Counted from the first letter of the stretch, positions 50,214 to 58,698 are shown. The stretch: 64,000 bases of DNA from Spinactinospora alkalitolerans (GCF_013408795.1 NZ_JACCCC010000001.1:434001-498000); one strand, 5' to 3'. Made by a program: numbers and translations. Notes: generated by a model from the letters alone, not told the origin.

Positions 50214-52100
50214 TCAGTGGGCCGGTTCCTCGGTGGCGGCCTGGTGGTCGAACTGGGTCCGGTACAGCTCCTCGTAGCGGCCGCCGACGGCGAGCAGTTC
50301 GGTGTGCGTGCCGCGCTCCACGACCCGGCCGTCCTCGACCACCAGGATGAGGTCCGCGGCCCGGACGGTGGAGAGCCGGTGTGCGATCACCACCGCGGTC
50401 CGCCCGGCCAGCGCCTCGCCCAGCGCCTCCTGCACCGCGGCCTCCGACGTGGAGTCCAGGTGCGCGGTGGCCTCGTCGAGGATCACCACCCGGGGCCGCG
50501 CCAGCAGCAGCCGCGCGATCGTCAGCCGCTGGCGCTCACCGCCGGAGAGCCGGTACCCGCGCTCGCCGACGATGGTGTCCAGTCCGTCGGGCAGCGCGGC
50601 GACGAGGTCGGCGAGCCGGGCACGGCCCAGCACCTCCCACAGCTCCTCGTCCGACGCCTCGGGCCGCGCCAGCAGCAGGTTCGCCCGGACCGACTCGTGG
50701 AACAGGTGGCCGTCCTGGGTCACCATCCCCAGCGCCTCGCGGATCGACTCGGCCGACAGGTCGCGCACGTCCACGCCGGACAGCCGCACGGCGCCGCCCT
50801 CGGCGTCGTAGAGCCGCGGCACCAGTTGCGCGATCGTCGACTTTCCCGCGCCCGACGACCCGACCAGCGCGACCATCTGCCCGGGATCGGCGCGGAACGA
50901 CACGCCGTGCAGCACCTCGACGCCGCCGCGGGTGTCGAGGTTGGCGACCTCTTCGAGTGAGGCGAGCGAGACCCGGTCCGCCGACGGATAGCCGAAGCGC
51001 ACGTCGTCGAACTCCACCGACACCGGCCCCTCGGGCACCGGCCGCGCGTCGGGCTTCTCGGTGATCAGGGGCTTGAGATCCAGGACCTCGAACACCCGCT
51101 CGAAGCTCACCAGCGCGCTCATCACCTCCACCCGCGCGCTGGCCAGGGCGGTCAGCGGCGCGTAGAGGCGGGTGAGCAGCAGCGCGAGCGAGACGACGGC
51201 GCCGGTGTCCAACTGCCCCCGCAGCGCGTAGAAGCCGCCGAGCCCGTAGACGAGCGCCAGCGCCAGCGCCGAGACCAGCGTCAGCGCGGTGACGAACACC
51301 ACCTGCACCATCGCGGTGCGCACCCCGATGTCGCGCACCCGCCGGGCCCGCGCGGCGAACTCGGCCGACTCGTGCGCGGGCCGGCCGAAGAGCTTCACCA
51401 GCGTCGCCCCCGGCGCGGAGAAGCGCTCGGTCATCTGGGTGCCCATCACGGCGTCGTGGTCGGCGGCCTCGCGCTCCAGCCGGGCCAGCCGGGTGCCCAT
51501 CCGCCGCGCGGGCAGTACGAACACCGGCAGCAGCACCAGTGCGAGCAGGGTGATCTGCCAGGAGATGCCGACCATCACCACGAGCGTGAGCGCGAGCGTC
51601 ACGAGGTTGCCGACCACGCCGGAGAGGGTGTCGCTGAACGCCCGCTGCGCGCCGATGACGTCGTTGTTCAACCGGCTGACCAGCGCGCCGGTGCGGGTGC
51701 GGGTGAAGAAGGCGATCGGCATGCGCTGCACGTGGTCGTAGACCGCGGTGCGCAGGTCGAGGATCAGCCCCTCGCCGATGCTCGCCGACAGCCAGCGCGT
51801 CACCAGCCCCAGGGCGGCCTCGGCCACCGCGATGACGGCGATGAGCACGGCCAGTCCGACGACGAGGTTCAGCGCGGCGCCCTCGTCGATCGCGTCGACG
51901 ACCCGGCCCGCGAGCAGTGGCGTCGCCACCGCGAGGACCGCCGACACGACGCTGAACAGCAGGAACCATGCCAGCCGCCGCCGGTGCGGCCGCGCGAACC
52001 CGCCGATGCGCCGCAGCGTGGCCTTTGAGAACGCCCCTCGCCTCTCCTGCGCGGTCATCGCGTTGTACAGCGAGTTCCACGCGGTCACTTCCATGTCCAT
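50214..52100 (-). CDS. ABC exporter, fused permease and ATPase
   Basis: This 628-residue protein is a half-transporter: six helices (about 35-350) of the ABC-transmembrane type, then the nucleotide-binding domain with Walker A VGSSGAGKST, the Q-loop VTQDGHLFH, signature LSGGERQ, Walker B VVILDEATAHLD and the H-loop AHRLS. It resembles multidrug/lipid exporters. ATG at 52100 (MDMEVTAWN) was chosen; the frame upstream to 53828 is shadow. A SoxR/MerR-type promoter precedes it, suggesting induction by redox-active or toxic compounds. Confidence 0.94.
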   Translation of the reverse strand: MDMEVTAWNSLYNAMTAQERRGAFSKATLRRIGGFARPHRRRLAWFLLFSVVSAVLAVATPLLAGRVVDAIDEGAALNLVVGLAVLIAVIAVAEAALGLVTRWLSASIGEGLILDLRTAVYDHVQRMPIAFFTRTRTGALVSRLNNDVIGAQRAFSDTLSGVVGNLVTLALTLVVMVGISWQITLLALVLLPVFVLPARRMGTRLARLEREAADHDAVMGTQMTERFSAPGATLVKLFGRPAHESAEFAARARRVRDIGVRTAMVQVVFVTALTLVSALALALVYGLGGFYALRGQLDTGAVVSLALLLTRLYAPLTALASARVEVMSALVSFERVFEVLDLKPLITEKPDARPVPEGPVSVEFDDVRFGYPSADRVSLASLEEVANLDTRGGVEVLHGVSFRADPGQMVALVGSSGAGKSTIAQLVPRLYDAEGGAVRLSGVDVRDLSAESIREALGMVTQDGHLFHESVRANLLLARPEASDEELWEVLGRARLADLVAALPDGLDTIVGERGYRLSGGERQRLTIARLLLARPRVVILDEATAHLDSTSEAAVQEALGEALAGRTAVVIAHRLSTVRAADLILVVEDGRVVERGTHTELLAVGGRYEELYRTQFDHQAATEEPAH

Positions 52101-52153
52101 CACGTACCACCGGATCCTCAGGAGCCATTGCGCTCGACGGTCGACACGATCGG

Positions 52154-52184
52154 AGACTAAGACCTCAATCAAGGTTGAGGTCAA
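52154..52184 (-). promoter_or_regulatory. SoxR/MerR-type promoter of the ABC exporter
   Basis: On the minus strand TTGACC (52184-52179) and TAGTCT (52159-52154) are 19 bases apart, and ACCTCAACCTTGATTGAGGT (52181-52162) lies between and overlapping them. The CCTCAA...TTGAGG half-sites with six central bases equal the SoxR box. The long spacer with a dyad is characteristic of MerR-family activation. No merR-type gene is present in the window. Confidence 0.75.
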
Positions 52185-52612
52185 CCCCGCGGGGACCGGA
52201 TCGCGGTGACGTGCGTGCGTCCGATCTGCTGTACCGGTGCGATCATTCCAAGGGGGTGTGACAGCCACGGGCGCCGCGCGGGCGGGCACGGCGTGGTCCT
52301 CCCGGCGACCGCGAAGCGGGGCGGCTCCTAGATGTACCGACCGTGGAGGCTGGTGACAGCCGGGCCCGCCGGCGCGGTCGTCCCGGTGACGGCGGCCGCG
52401 GCCGCCGGCGTCGCGGCCGCGAACCTCTGCAGCATCCTCATGTGCGTCCCATCCGTTCTCTCGCCTCCGCCCTCCCTGTGCGGTGCGCGACCGAACTCTC
52501 ACCGAAAGCGCTTCGGACCCGCTTCGCAGCCGCTTCCGCCGCACAAGGACGCCGGAGCCGGCCGCCGGGGTCTTCCGCTTCCCGGCGCGGCGCCGTAGGC
52601 TTCGGACATGGC
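52185..52612. other. Spacer between the ABC exporter and MFS genes
   Basis: The plus strand has a short frame (52332-52598) with a hydrophobic start but Pro/Arg-rich remainder and no ribosome site. No promoter for the MFS gene, repeat or RNA structure was recognised here. Confidence 0.35.
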
Positions 52613-52685
52613 ATGGCGACATTGATCCGCACCTGAGTCCCGGCTCGCGCGCAGGCTCTACGTCTACGCGTTCCTCGAGGACTTC

Positions 52686-53765
52686 GTGCTGCTCTACCCG
52701 GTCTATGCGGTGCTGTTCGCCGAGACCGGGCTCTCGGCGGCCGAGATCTCCTCGCTGTTCATCATCTGGTCGGTCGTCTCGTTCGCCCTGGAAGTGCCGT
52801 CCGGGGTGCTGGCCGATCTCCTCCCGCGCAGGCTGCTGCTGACCGCCGCACCCCTCCTGACCGGAGCGGGATACGCGCTGTGGACGTTCGCCCCCTCCTA
52901 TCCCGCCTTCACGCTGGGCTTCGTGCTGTGGGGCGCCGGCGGCGCCCTGCGTTCGGGCACGCTGCAGGCGCTCGTCTACGAGGAACTCGCCCGCGCGGGT
53001 GCCGCCGACGGCTACGCCCGCCTCATCGGCCGCTCCCAGGCCATCGGCACGACGGCGGCCATGGCGGCGACCGGCCTGGCCGCTCCGGCGCTCGCCGTCG
53101 GCGGCTACGAGGCGGTGGGCATCGCGAGCATCGCCGTGACCCTGCTCGGGGCCGCGGCGGGGTTGTCGTTCCCCGAATCCAGCGGACCCGCATCGGAGCA
53201 GGGGGACACCTACGTCCAGGTGCTGCGCAACGGCTTCGCCGAGGTGCGGCGGGCGCCCCCGGTCCGCGGTTGTCTGGCGCTGGTCGCGGTGCTCATGGGC
53301 ATCGGCGGGGCACTGGAGGAGTACGTCCCCCTGCTCGCCCGGTCGACCGGTGTCGGCACGTCCGCCGTGCCGCTGCCGGTGCTGCTGGTCGCGGCGGGTA
53401 TGGCGGTGGGCGGATGGCTGGCCGGGCGCGGCACGCGGTGGGCGGCCCCGGCGCTGGCCGTCGCGGCCGGCTGCCTCGCCGCCGGGGCCGCGAGCGGACA
53501 CCCGGCGGGGCTGCTGCCGATCGCCGTCGCGTTCGGGGTCTCCGAGTGGGCGATCGTCGCCGCCGAGGCCCGGCTGCAGGAGCGCATCACCGACCGGGCC
53601 AGGGCGACGATCACCTCGATGGCGGGCTTCGGCGCGGAGGTGGTGGCGGTGCTGACCTACGCCTCCTACGCGCTGGGATCGGTCTGGGCCGGGCCGGGGC
53701 CGCTCTTCGCGCTGGCCGCGGTGCCCTACCTGGTCCTCGCCCTGGCCCTGTGGCGGACCCGGTGA
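52686..53765 (+). CDS. MFS transporter with frameshifted N-terminus
   Basis: From GTG 52686 this is a 359-residue MFS protein with ten or more helices and ADLLPRRLLLT (motif A). The GTG lies inside helix 1: the sequence just upstream in frame, LYVYAFLEDF, is typical of the family. No start exists there before a TGA at 52623-52625. ATG 52613 begins MATLIRT and meets TGA at 52634; deleting one base at 52634 joins them as MATLIRTESRLARRLYVYAF, a natural N-terminus. So either the gene is broken, is read by a +1 shift at ACC-TGA-G, or the sequence has an error. Confidence 0.75.
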   Translation: MLLYPVYAVLFAETGLSAAEISSLFIIWSVVSFALEVPSGVLADLLPRRLLLTAAPLLTGAGYALWTFAPSYPAFTLGFVLWGAGGALRSGTLQALVYEELARAGAADGYARLIGRSQAIGTTAAMAATGLAAPALAVGGYEAVGIASIAVTLLGAAAGLSFPESSGPASEQGDTYVQVLRNGFAEVRRAPPVRGCLALVAVLMGIGGALEEYVPLLARSTGVGTSAVPLPVLLVAAGMAVGGWLAGRGTRWAAPALAVAAGCLAAGAASGHPAGLLPIAVAFGVSEWAIVAAEARLQERITDRARATITSMAGFGAEVVAVLTYASYALGSVWAGPGPLFALAAVPYLVLALALWRTR

Positions 53766-53841
53766 CCGGGGAGGGACATGAGCGGCCCGGAGCGGACCGC
53801 CGATGCGGGCTGCGCTTTGAGCCTCCAATTAGCATGGGGGG

Positions 53842-54294
53842 ATGGCGACGACGTTCGAGAGCGATCTGGGCCGCGACCTGATGGTCGCGCTCACCGAGAC
53901 GGTCAACCGGTCCGACGCGCAGTTGAAGCAGGTCCTGGACCGACTGGAGCTGACCGGCCCGCTCGCCGACGCGCTGTGGGCCCTCGACCCCGAGCGGCCG
54001 GCGCCGGCGATGAAGGAGCTGGCCGCGCGGTTGCACTGCGACCCGTCGAGCGTCACCTTCCTGGTGGACCGGCTCGACCGGCGCGGCCTGATCGAGCGGG
54101 TGCCCGGCACGGCCGATCGGCGCTCCAAAAGCGTGGTCCTCACCGAGGAGGGGCGGAAGGTGCGCGCGGAGCTCCTCGGCGCCGCGGTCGAGCGGTCGCT
54201 GCTGTCCCGCCTGGGCGTCGAGGACCAAAGGGCCCTGCTGGACCTGCTGCGCAAGGCACTCGACGCCGAGTCCTCCTCCCATCGACTGTCATAG
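53842..54294 (+). CDS. MarR-family regulator
   Basis: This 150-residue regulator has the MarR winged helix (MKELAARLHCDPSSVTFLVDRLDRRGLIERVPGTADRRSKSVVLTEEG). The start ATG lies after a GGGGGG run at 53835-53840. A 13-bp hairpin follows its stop by seven bases and precedes the propeller gene, so it may be separated from or coupled to that gene by the hairpin. Its target may be the propeller-MoaD pair (inference). Confidence 0.9.
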   Translation: MATTFESDLGRDLMVALTETVNRSDAQLKQVLDRLELTGPLADALWALDPERPAPAMKELAARLHCDPSSVTFLVDRLDRRGLIERVPGTADRRSKSVVLTEEGRKVRAELLGAAVERSLLSRLGVEDQRALLDLLRKALDAESSSHRLS

Positions 54295-54301
54295 GGACGT
54301 G

Positions 54302-54330
54302 CCAGAGTGAGCCGCAGCGGCTCACTCTGG
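54302..54330 (+). terminator. 13-bp hairpin between marR and the propeller gene
   Basis: CCAGAGTGAGCCG, loop CAG, CGGCTCACTCTGG form a perfect stem. Its last bases GG are part of GGAGG (54329-54333), the ribosome site of the next gene at 54339. It could terminate the marR message, or hide the ribosome site and control translation of the next gene. No T-run follows. Confidence 0.6.
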
Positions 54331-54338
54331 AGGTTGTT

Positions 54339-55442
54339 ATGGCATTTCTCCTGGTCATCGGAACCCGCAAGGGTCTGTTCACCGCGACGAGCGACGACCG
54401 TCGCATCTGGCGGCTGAGCGGTCCGCACCGCCTCGACTCCGAGGACTACGCGAACATGGCGGGGGTGTACGCCATAGGCGTCGACCCGCACACCCGGCGA
54501 ATCCTCGTCGGAACCGAGAGCTCGCACTTCGGACCGAGCGTGTGGTTCAGCGACGACCTGGGCGGCAGCTGGCACGAACCGCAGCGGGCGCCCATCGCCT
54601 TCCCCGACGACATCGACGACTCGTTCACCCGCGTGTGGCAGTTCGCCTTCGGCGACGAACCCGGCACCGTCTACGCCGGGGTCGAACCCACGGCGCTGTT
54701 CCGCTCCACCGACGGCGGCGAGAGCTTCAAACTCGTCCGCGCCCTGTGGGACCACCCGCACCGGTCCGACTGGTTCCCCGGCGCCGGCGGCGCCGCCATC
54801 CACACCGTCCTGCCCGGCAGGGTCGCGGCCGAGGGCACCGACCCTCGATCCATGACCGTGGCCATGTCCACCGGCGGCGTGTACCAGACCCGCGACAGCG
54901 GCGCGACGTGGGCGCCCGCGAGCACGGGCATCCGCGCCACCTTCCTCCCCGAGGAGTACCCGGAGCACGGGCAGTGCGTGCACAAGGTGGCCGTCGCCTC
55001 CGACGGCGTGTTCTACGCGCAGAACCACCACGGCGTCTACCGCAGCGAGGACCCCGCGGCATCCGGGTGGACCTCCATCGCCGACGGACTGCCCGTCGAC
55101 TTCGGGTTCGCCATGGTCGCCCACCCCCACACCCCCGGCACGGTGCTGAACTTCCCGGTGATCAGCGAGGCGTGCCATCTGCCGCCGGACCACCGGCTGC
55201 AGGTGCAGCGCACCGACGACGGCGGCGCCACCTGGCGGCCGGTGAACAAGGGGCTGCCGCAGGACCCGTACTACGGCATCGTGCTGCGCGACGGCGCGTG
55301 CACCGACGGCGCGGACGTACCGGGGTTCTACTTCGGCACCCGGACCGGCGACGTCTACGTCGCCACCGACGACGGCGAGGAGTGGACGCAGGTGGCGGCG
55401 CATCTGCCCGACGTCCTCTGCGTGCGCGCGGTCGAGGTGTAG
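54339..55442 (+). CDS. BNR/sialidase-like beta-propeller protein
   Basis: This 367-residue protein lacks a signal peptide. It has repeated Asp-box-like motifs, S-x-D-x-G-x-x-W in variants: SDDLGGSWHE, STDGGESFKL, TRDSGATWAP, RTDDGGATWR and ATDDGEEWTQ, which mark the blades of a sialidase/VPS10-like propeller. No full sialidase active site (Arg triad) is evident, so hydrolase activity is doubtful. It is followed after four bases by a MoaD/ThiS-like gene, a pairing that suggests joint function. Confidence 0.85.
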   Translation: MAFLLVIGTRKGLFTATSDDRRIWRLSGPHRLDSEDYANMAGVYAIGVDPHTRRILVGTESSHFGPSVWFSDDLGGSWHEPQRAPIAFPDDIDDSFTRVWQFAFGDEPGTVYAGVEPTALFRSTDGGESFKLVRALWDHPHRSDWFPGAGGAAIHTVLPGRVAAEGTDPRSMTVAMSTGGVYQTRDSGATWAPASTGIRATFLPEEYPEHGQCVHKVAVASDGVFYAQNHHGVYRSEDPAASGWTSIADGLPVDFGFAMVAHPHTPGTVLNFPVISEACHLPPDHRLQVQRTDDGGATWRPVNKGLPQDPYYGIVLRDGACTDGADVPGFYFGTRTGDVYVATDDGEEWTQVAAHLPDVLCVRAVEV

Positions 55443-55446
55443 TGCC

Positions 55447-55740
55447 GTGAACGTGACCGTCTTCCTCCCGCAGGTACTGCGCCCCGACTGCGGCGGAGCC
55501 GCCAGGGTCGCCATTCCGCTGGCCGCCGCCGACGGCCGGATGCCGCTGCGCGACGTCCTCGACGAGCTCGCGCTGCGCCATCCGCGCCTGGACCAGCGGC
55601 TGCGCGACGAACAGGGCCGGCTGCGGCGCTACGTCAACGTCTTCGTCGACGATGACGAGTGCCGCGCGGTGGCCGGGCTGGACACTCCGGTGGCCGACGG
55701 AACCGAGATCCGGGTGCTCCCCTCCGTGGCGGGCGGCTGA
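55447..55740 (+). CDS. MoaD/ThiS-family ubiquitin-like protein
   Basis: This 97-residue protein has the beta-grasp fold of MoaD/ThiS and the diagnostic C-terminal VLPSVAGG. Other features are ALRHPRLDQRL and RYVNVFVDDDE, as in MoaD-like proteins. The C-terminal Gly-Gly is the site of thiocarboxylate or conjugate formation. It lies four bases behind the propeller gene. No MoeB/ThiF-type activating enzyme, MoaE or JAB protease lies nearby; activation would rely on a distant E1-like protein. Confidence 0.92.
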   Translation: MNVTVFLPQVLRPDCGGAARVAIPLAAADGRMPLRDVLDELALRHPRLDQRLRDEQGRLRRYVNVFVDDDECRAVAGLDTPVADGTEIRVLPSVAGG

Positions 55741-55815
55741 TCCCGACCGGGACGCGGCCGGGCCCCGGCGCGGCACGCGTCCCCCGCTCCGCCGCTCAGC
55801 GGCGGGGAACCCCGG

Positions 55816-56469
55816 TCATTCGGCTGCGGGCGCGCGGTCCTGCTCCGGCGGCCGCCCTGCCGCGCCGTCGTGGTCGGGGCGGCCGGCGGCCGCCGGAGCG
55901 CTCGGGGCGCCGTGCGCCTGCTCGCGCTGCTGCGCGGTCTCGCGAGGATCGCGGACGGTCATCGTGCCCTCGGTGCCCACCGGGGTGTGGTGTTCGCGGG
56001 CGTTGACCGGGGTGTGGTGTTCGCGTGCGTTGACCGGGGTGTGGTGTTCGCGGGTGTTGACCGGGGTGTGGTGTTCGATCGTATAGAAGCGGATCTCATG
56101 CCCGTCCGGATCGTGCAGCATGGGCAGGATCCAGCCGACGGTGGCCAGATGCACGCCCGCGTGGGCCTCTCCGAGCGCGGTGAGCCGTTCGGCGAGTTCG
56201 TCGATGGCCGCCTTGTCCGGGACTCCGATCGCGAAGTAGTCGAAGCCCGCGGCGGCCTCGGCCCGCGCGGGGTCCAGCCGCAGCGCGAAGTCCGGGCCGC
56301 CGCGCGGATGGCGCAGCATGCAGCCCATCAGCCGCCCGTCCTCGATGAACTCGATGGCGGCCTCGTAACCCAGCCGGTCAGCGTACCACTCCCGTGACCT
56401 GGCCAGGTCGGCGACCGGCAGCTTGAGGTGGTGGACACCGGCCAGCACCGGTGCGGGCGATCGGTCCAT
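55816..56469 (-). CDS. VOC-family (glyoxalase-like) protein with tandem-repeat tail
   Basis: Residues 1-130 form a glyoxalase/bleomycin-resistance (VOC) domain: HHLKLPVADLARSREWYADRLGY, DPDGHEIRFYTIEHH. After it come three and a half copies of the nine-residue unit EHHTPVNxR and a hydrophilic, Pro/Ala-rich tail. The unit starts from the last strand of the domain, so it arose by slippage of that DNA. ATG at 56469 follows GAGGAGG; GTG 56490 is in frame upstream. Metal ligands of active glyoxalases are not all clear. Confidence 0.85.
   Translation of the reverse strand: MDRSPAPVLAGVHHLKLPVADLARSREWYADRLGYEAAIEFIEDGRLMGCMLRHPRGGPDFALRLDPARAEAAAGFDYFAIGVPDKAAIDELAERLTALGEAHAGVHLATVGWILPMLHDPDGHEIRFYTIEHHTPVNTREHHTPVNAREHHTPVNAREHHTPVGTEGTMTVRDPRETAQQREQAHGAPSAPAAAGRPDHDGAAGRPPEQDRAPAAE
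55982..56080. repeat. 27-bp tandem repeat inside the VOC gene
   Basis: Units of 27 bases begin at 55982, 56009 and 56036, with a partial unit at 56063. Each encodes EHHTPVNxR on the minus strand. Copies differ by one or two bases and keep the reading frame, so copy number can vary without breaking the protein. Confidence 0.9.
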
Positions 56470-56744
56470 TCCTGCCTCCTCGCGGCTCACCGCGTGCCCG
56501 TGGACCGCGGTGGAGAGCCGGCCCCCCGATGCGGGGGTGTTCTCGCCCTCTCATGCAGAGCACACCCGAACTCCGCGCCGCAGACAACCACACCGCGCCG
56601 AAATCCACCGGGACCGCCCCCGCCGCGGCTCCGGCCGGGGCACCGGCAGCCCAGCGCCCGGAGGCGCCGGTGCCCGGGGCGGCCCCACCTGCGGGGCCGG
56701 ACGGATCCGCCCCGTTCAGCGCCTGGTGCGGCCTCGCAGAGGCG

Positions 56745-57434
56745 TCACCCTCGCGCCGCCGTCGGCGCGGGCGCCAGCCGTCCGTCGCGCATCTCCACGA
56801 CCGCGTCCGCCGCGCCGAGGAATTCGGTGTCGTGGGTGACCAGCACGGTGGCGAGGCGGAAGGTGCGGGTCACCTCGACGATCAGCTCGATGATCTGCGC
56901 GCCGCGGTCGTGGTCCAGCGCGGCGGTGGGCTCGTCCACCAGCAGCACGCCGGGGTCGCCCGCCAGCGCGCGGGCGATGTTCACGCGCTGGCGCTCGCCG
57001 CCGGAGAGCTGGTGCGGGCGCCGGTGCTGCCTGCCGTCCAGGCCGACCGTCGCCAGCGTCTTCGCCGCCGCGGCCCGCGATGCGCGCGGGGAGCGCCCCC
57101 GCATGTGCTCGGTGACCAGTAGCTGCTCGACCGCTGTGAGCGAGCCGATCAGGTTGGGCTGCTGGAAGACGACGCCGATCCGGTTCAGCCGTAGTCGGGT
57201 CAGCTCGGCGGCCGACAGGCCTGCGACGTCGACGCCGCCCACCTGGACGGTGCCCGACGCGGGCCTGATCAGCGTGGCGGCCACGGCGAGCAGGCTGGAC
57301 TTGCCCGAGCCCGACGGGCCGACCACGGCCGCCAGTTCGCCGGGTGCGACGCGCAGCGACACGTCGTCCAGGGCGGTCACGGAGGTCTCCCCGTCGGGGT
57401 AGGTCAGGGTGACGTCGGTCAGGGCCAGGCTCAT
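56745..57434 (-). CDS. ABC transporter ATP-binding protein (MacB/LolD type)
   Basis: This 229-residue ATPase has Walker A VGPSGSGKSS, Q-loop VFQQPNLI, signature LSGGERQRV, Walker B VLLVDEPTAALD and H-loop THD. The length and sequence match LolD/MacB-like proteins paired with FtsX-type permeases. ATG at 57434 overlaps the permease stop by four bases (ATGA). It energises the permease encoded just upstream. Confidence 0.94.
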   Translation of the reverse strand: MSLALTDVTLTYPDGETSVTALDDVSLRVAPGELAAVVGPSGSGKSSLLAVAATLIRPASGTVQVGGVDVAGLSAAELTRLRLNRIGVVFQQPNLIGSLTAVEQLLVTEHMRGRSPRASRAAAAKTLATVGLDGRQHRRPHQLSGGERQRVNIARALAGDPGVLLVDEPTAALDHDRGAQIIELIVEVTRTFRLATVLVTHDTEFLGAADAVVEMRDGRLAPAPTAARG

Positions 57435-58546
57435 CGGACGCCTCCAAGCGCGGTCAGCGGGTCGACGGAGGTGATGCGGCGGACGGCGAGGACGGCTCCG
57501 AGCATGCCGAGCGCGACCATCGCGGCCACGGGCAGCACCGTCGTGGTCGGAGTGAGCTCGAAGGGCACGCTCCCCATGGCCAGCGCGCCCGTCGCGAAGC
57601 CGACGGCGCCACCGAGCGCGGTGCCCGCGACGAGCACGATGAGGGCCTGGGCGAGCGCGTCGCGCAGCAGGTAGCCGGTTGAACCGCCGAGCGCCTTGAG
57701 GATGGCGACGTCGCCGCTGCGCTGGATGGTCCACACCGTCAGGAAGGCGCCGATGACCAGTGCGGAGATCGCGTAGAGGAAGCCCTGCATCGTGAGCAGC
57801 GAGCCGTTCTCCGAGGAGAACGAGCCGATGGCGCCCAGGCTGCCGGAGACGGTGGTCGAGACGGTTCCGGCCGCGTCGTCGACGGCGCCGGTGTCGGCGG
57901 AGGAGCGGGTCTTCGCGGCGATCACCGTCGCCTCCGCCGCGCCGCCGCCGGCCTCCCCGCCGTCCTCGGCGCGCGGTCCCCGCGGGTCGAGCGCCCGCCA
58001 CGTGTCGAGGGTCGTCCACACGACGGGGGTGTGGCTGTAGGAGGCGGTGTCGGCGACCGCGTCGACCGTGAGGTCCCGGCCCGCGACGGTGACGCCGTCG
58101 CCCGCCCCGATGCCGCGGTCCTCGGCGATCGAGCGGCTGACGACGACGGCGCCGCCGTCGCCGGTCAGGCCCGCGGGCGCGATGCCGTCCGCGGGGCGCA
58201 CCCCGAACACGGTGATCGCGTCGGAGCCGCCCCGGGCGGTCTCCATGCGGGTCTGGACGATGCCGAGCGGGGCGGCCCACTCCACGCCGTCGGCCGAGGA
58301 CCAGGCGTCGACCTGGTCGGCGGTGACGGAGCTGTCGGAGAAGGACTCCTCGGGCCGGCCGTCGTCGGAGGCCCCGAAGGCGATGCGGTCGGCGGGCAGG
58401 TCCTCGATGGCGGAGACGGACTCGTCGGCCAGCCCCGCGGTCAGCCCCGACAGCAGGACGATCAGCAGGGTGATGAGGGCGACGACCGAGCCCATCAGCG
58501 CGAACCGCCCTTTGGCGAAGCGGATGTCACGGATGGCGACGAACAC
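57431..58546 (-). CDS. ABC transporter permease (FtsX/MacB type)
   Basis: This 371-residue permease has one N-terminal helix (about 17-39), a large extracytoplasmic domain (40-235) and three C-terminal helices (245-365), the FtsX/MacB layout. GTG at 58546 (VFVAIRDIRFAKGRFALMG) is chosen; upstream in-frame sequence is Arg-rich shadow. A 16-bp palindrome lies 117 bases upstream, and the NarL-type two-component system is divergent, a common layout for stress-responsive ABC exporters. Confidence 0.92.
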   Translation of the reverse strand: MFVAIRDIRFAKGRFALMGSVVALITLLIVLLSGLTAGLADESVSAIEDLPADRIAFGASDDGRPEESFSDSSVTADQVDAWSSADGVEWAAPLGIVQTRMETARGGSDAITVFGVRPADGIAPAGLTGDGGAVVVSRSIAEDRGIGAGDGVTVAGRDLTVDAVADTASYSHTPVVWTTLDTWRALDPRGPRAEDGGEAGGGAAEATVIAAKTRSSADTGAVDDAAGTVSTTVSGSLGAIGSFSSENGSLLTMQGFLYAISALVIGAFLTVWTIQRSGDVAILKALGGSTGYLLRDALAQALIVLVAGTALGGAVGFATGALAMGSVPFELTPTTTVLPVAAMVALGMLGAVLAVRRITSVDPLTALGGVR

Positions 58547-58662
58547 GGATGGTCTTCTTTCCCATGGTGGGTTCGTACTTGCCCTTCCAGGCTCGCCCCG
58601 GTGATGATCGTTGCCATCGGGGCGACGGCCGATCCCGCGGCGCCGTTGGTTCGAGTGCGACG

Positions 58663-58678
58663 TCAACCGAACGGTTGA
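58663..58678. promoter_or_regulatory. Palindrome upstream of the ABC transporter
   Basis: TCAACCGAACGGTTGA is a perfect seven-base dyad around AA. On the minus strand its right half overlaps a TTGACG box, placing it over the likely -35 of the permease gene. It could be bound by the NarL-type regulator encoded at 60211-60864. Confidence 0.55.
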
Positions 58679-58698
58679 TGCCCGTGGACCGGGGCCGG

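Noticed and set aside
52332-52598. Small plus-strand frame with hydrophobic start
   Set aside because: No ribosome site, and the second half is Arg/Pro-rich shadow-like sequence.
55982-56080. Possible CRISPR-like repeat array
   Set aside because: Units are contiguous with no spacers and stay in frame with a VOC protein; it is a coding tandem repeat.
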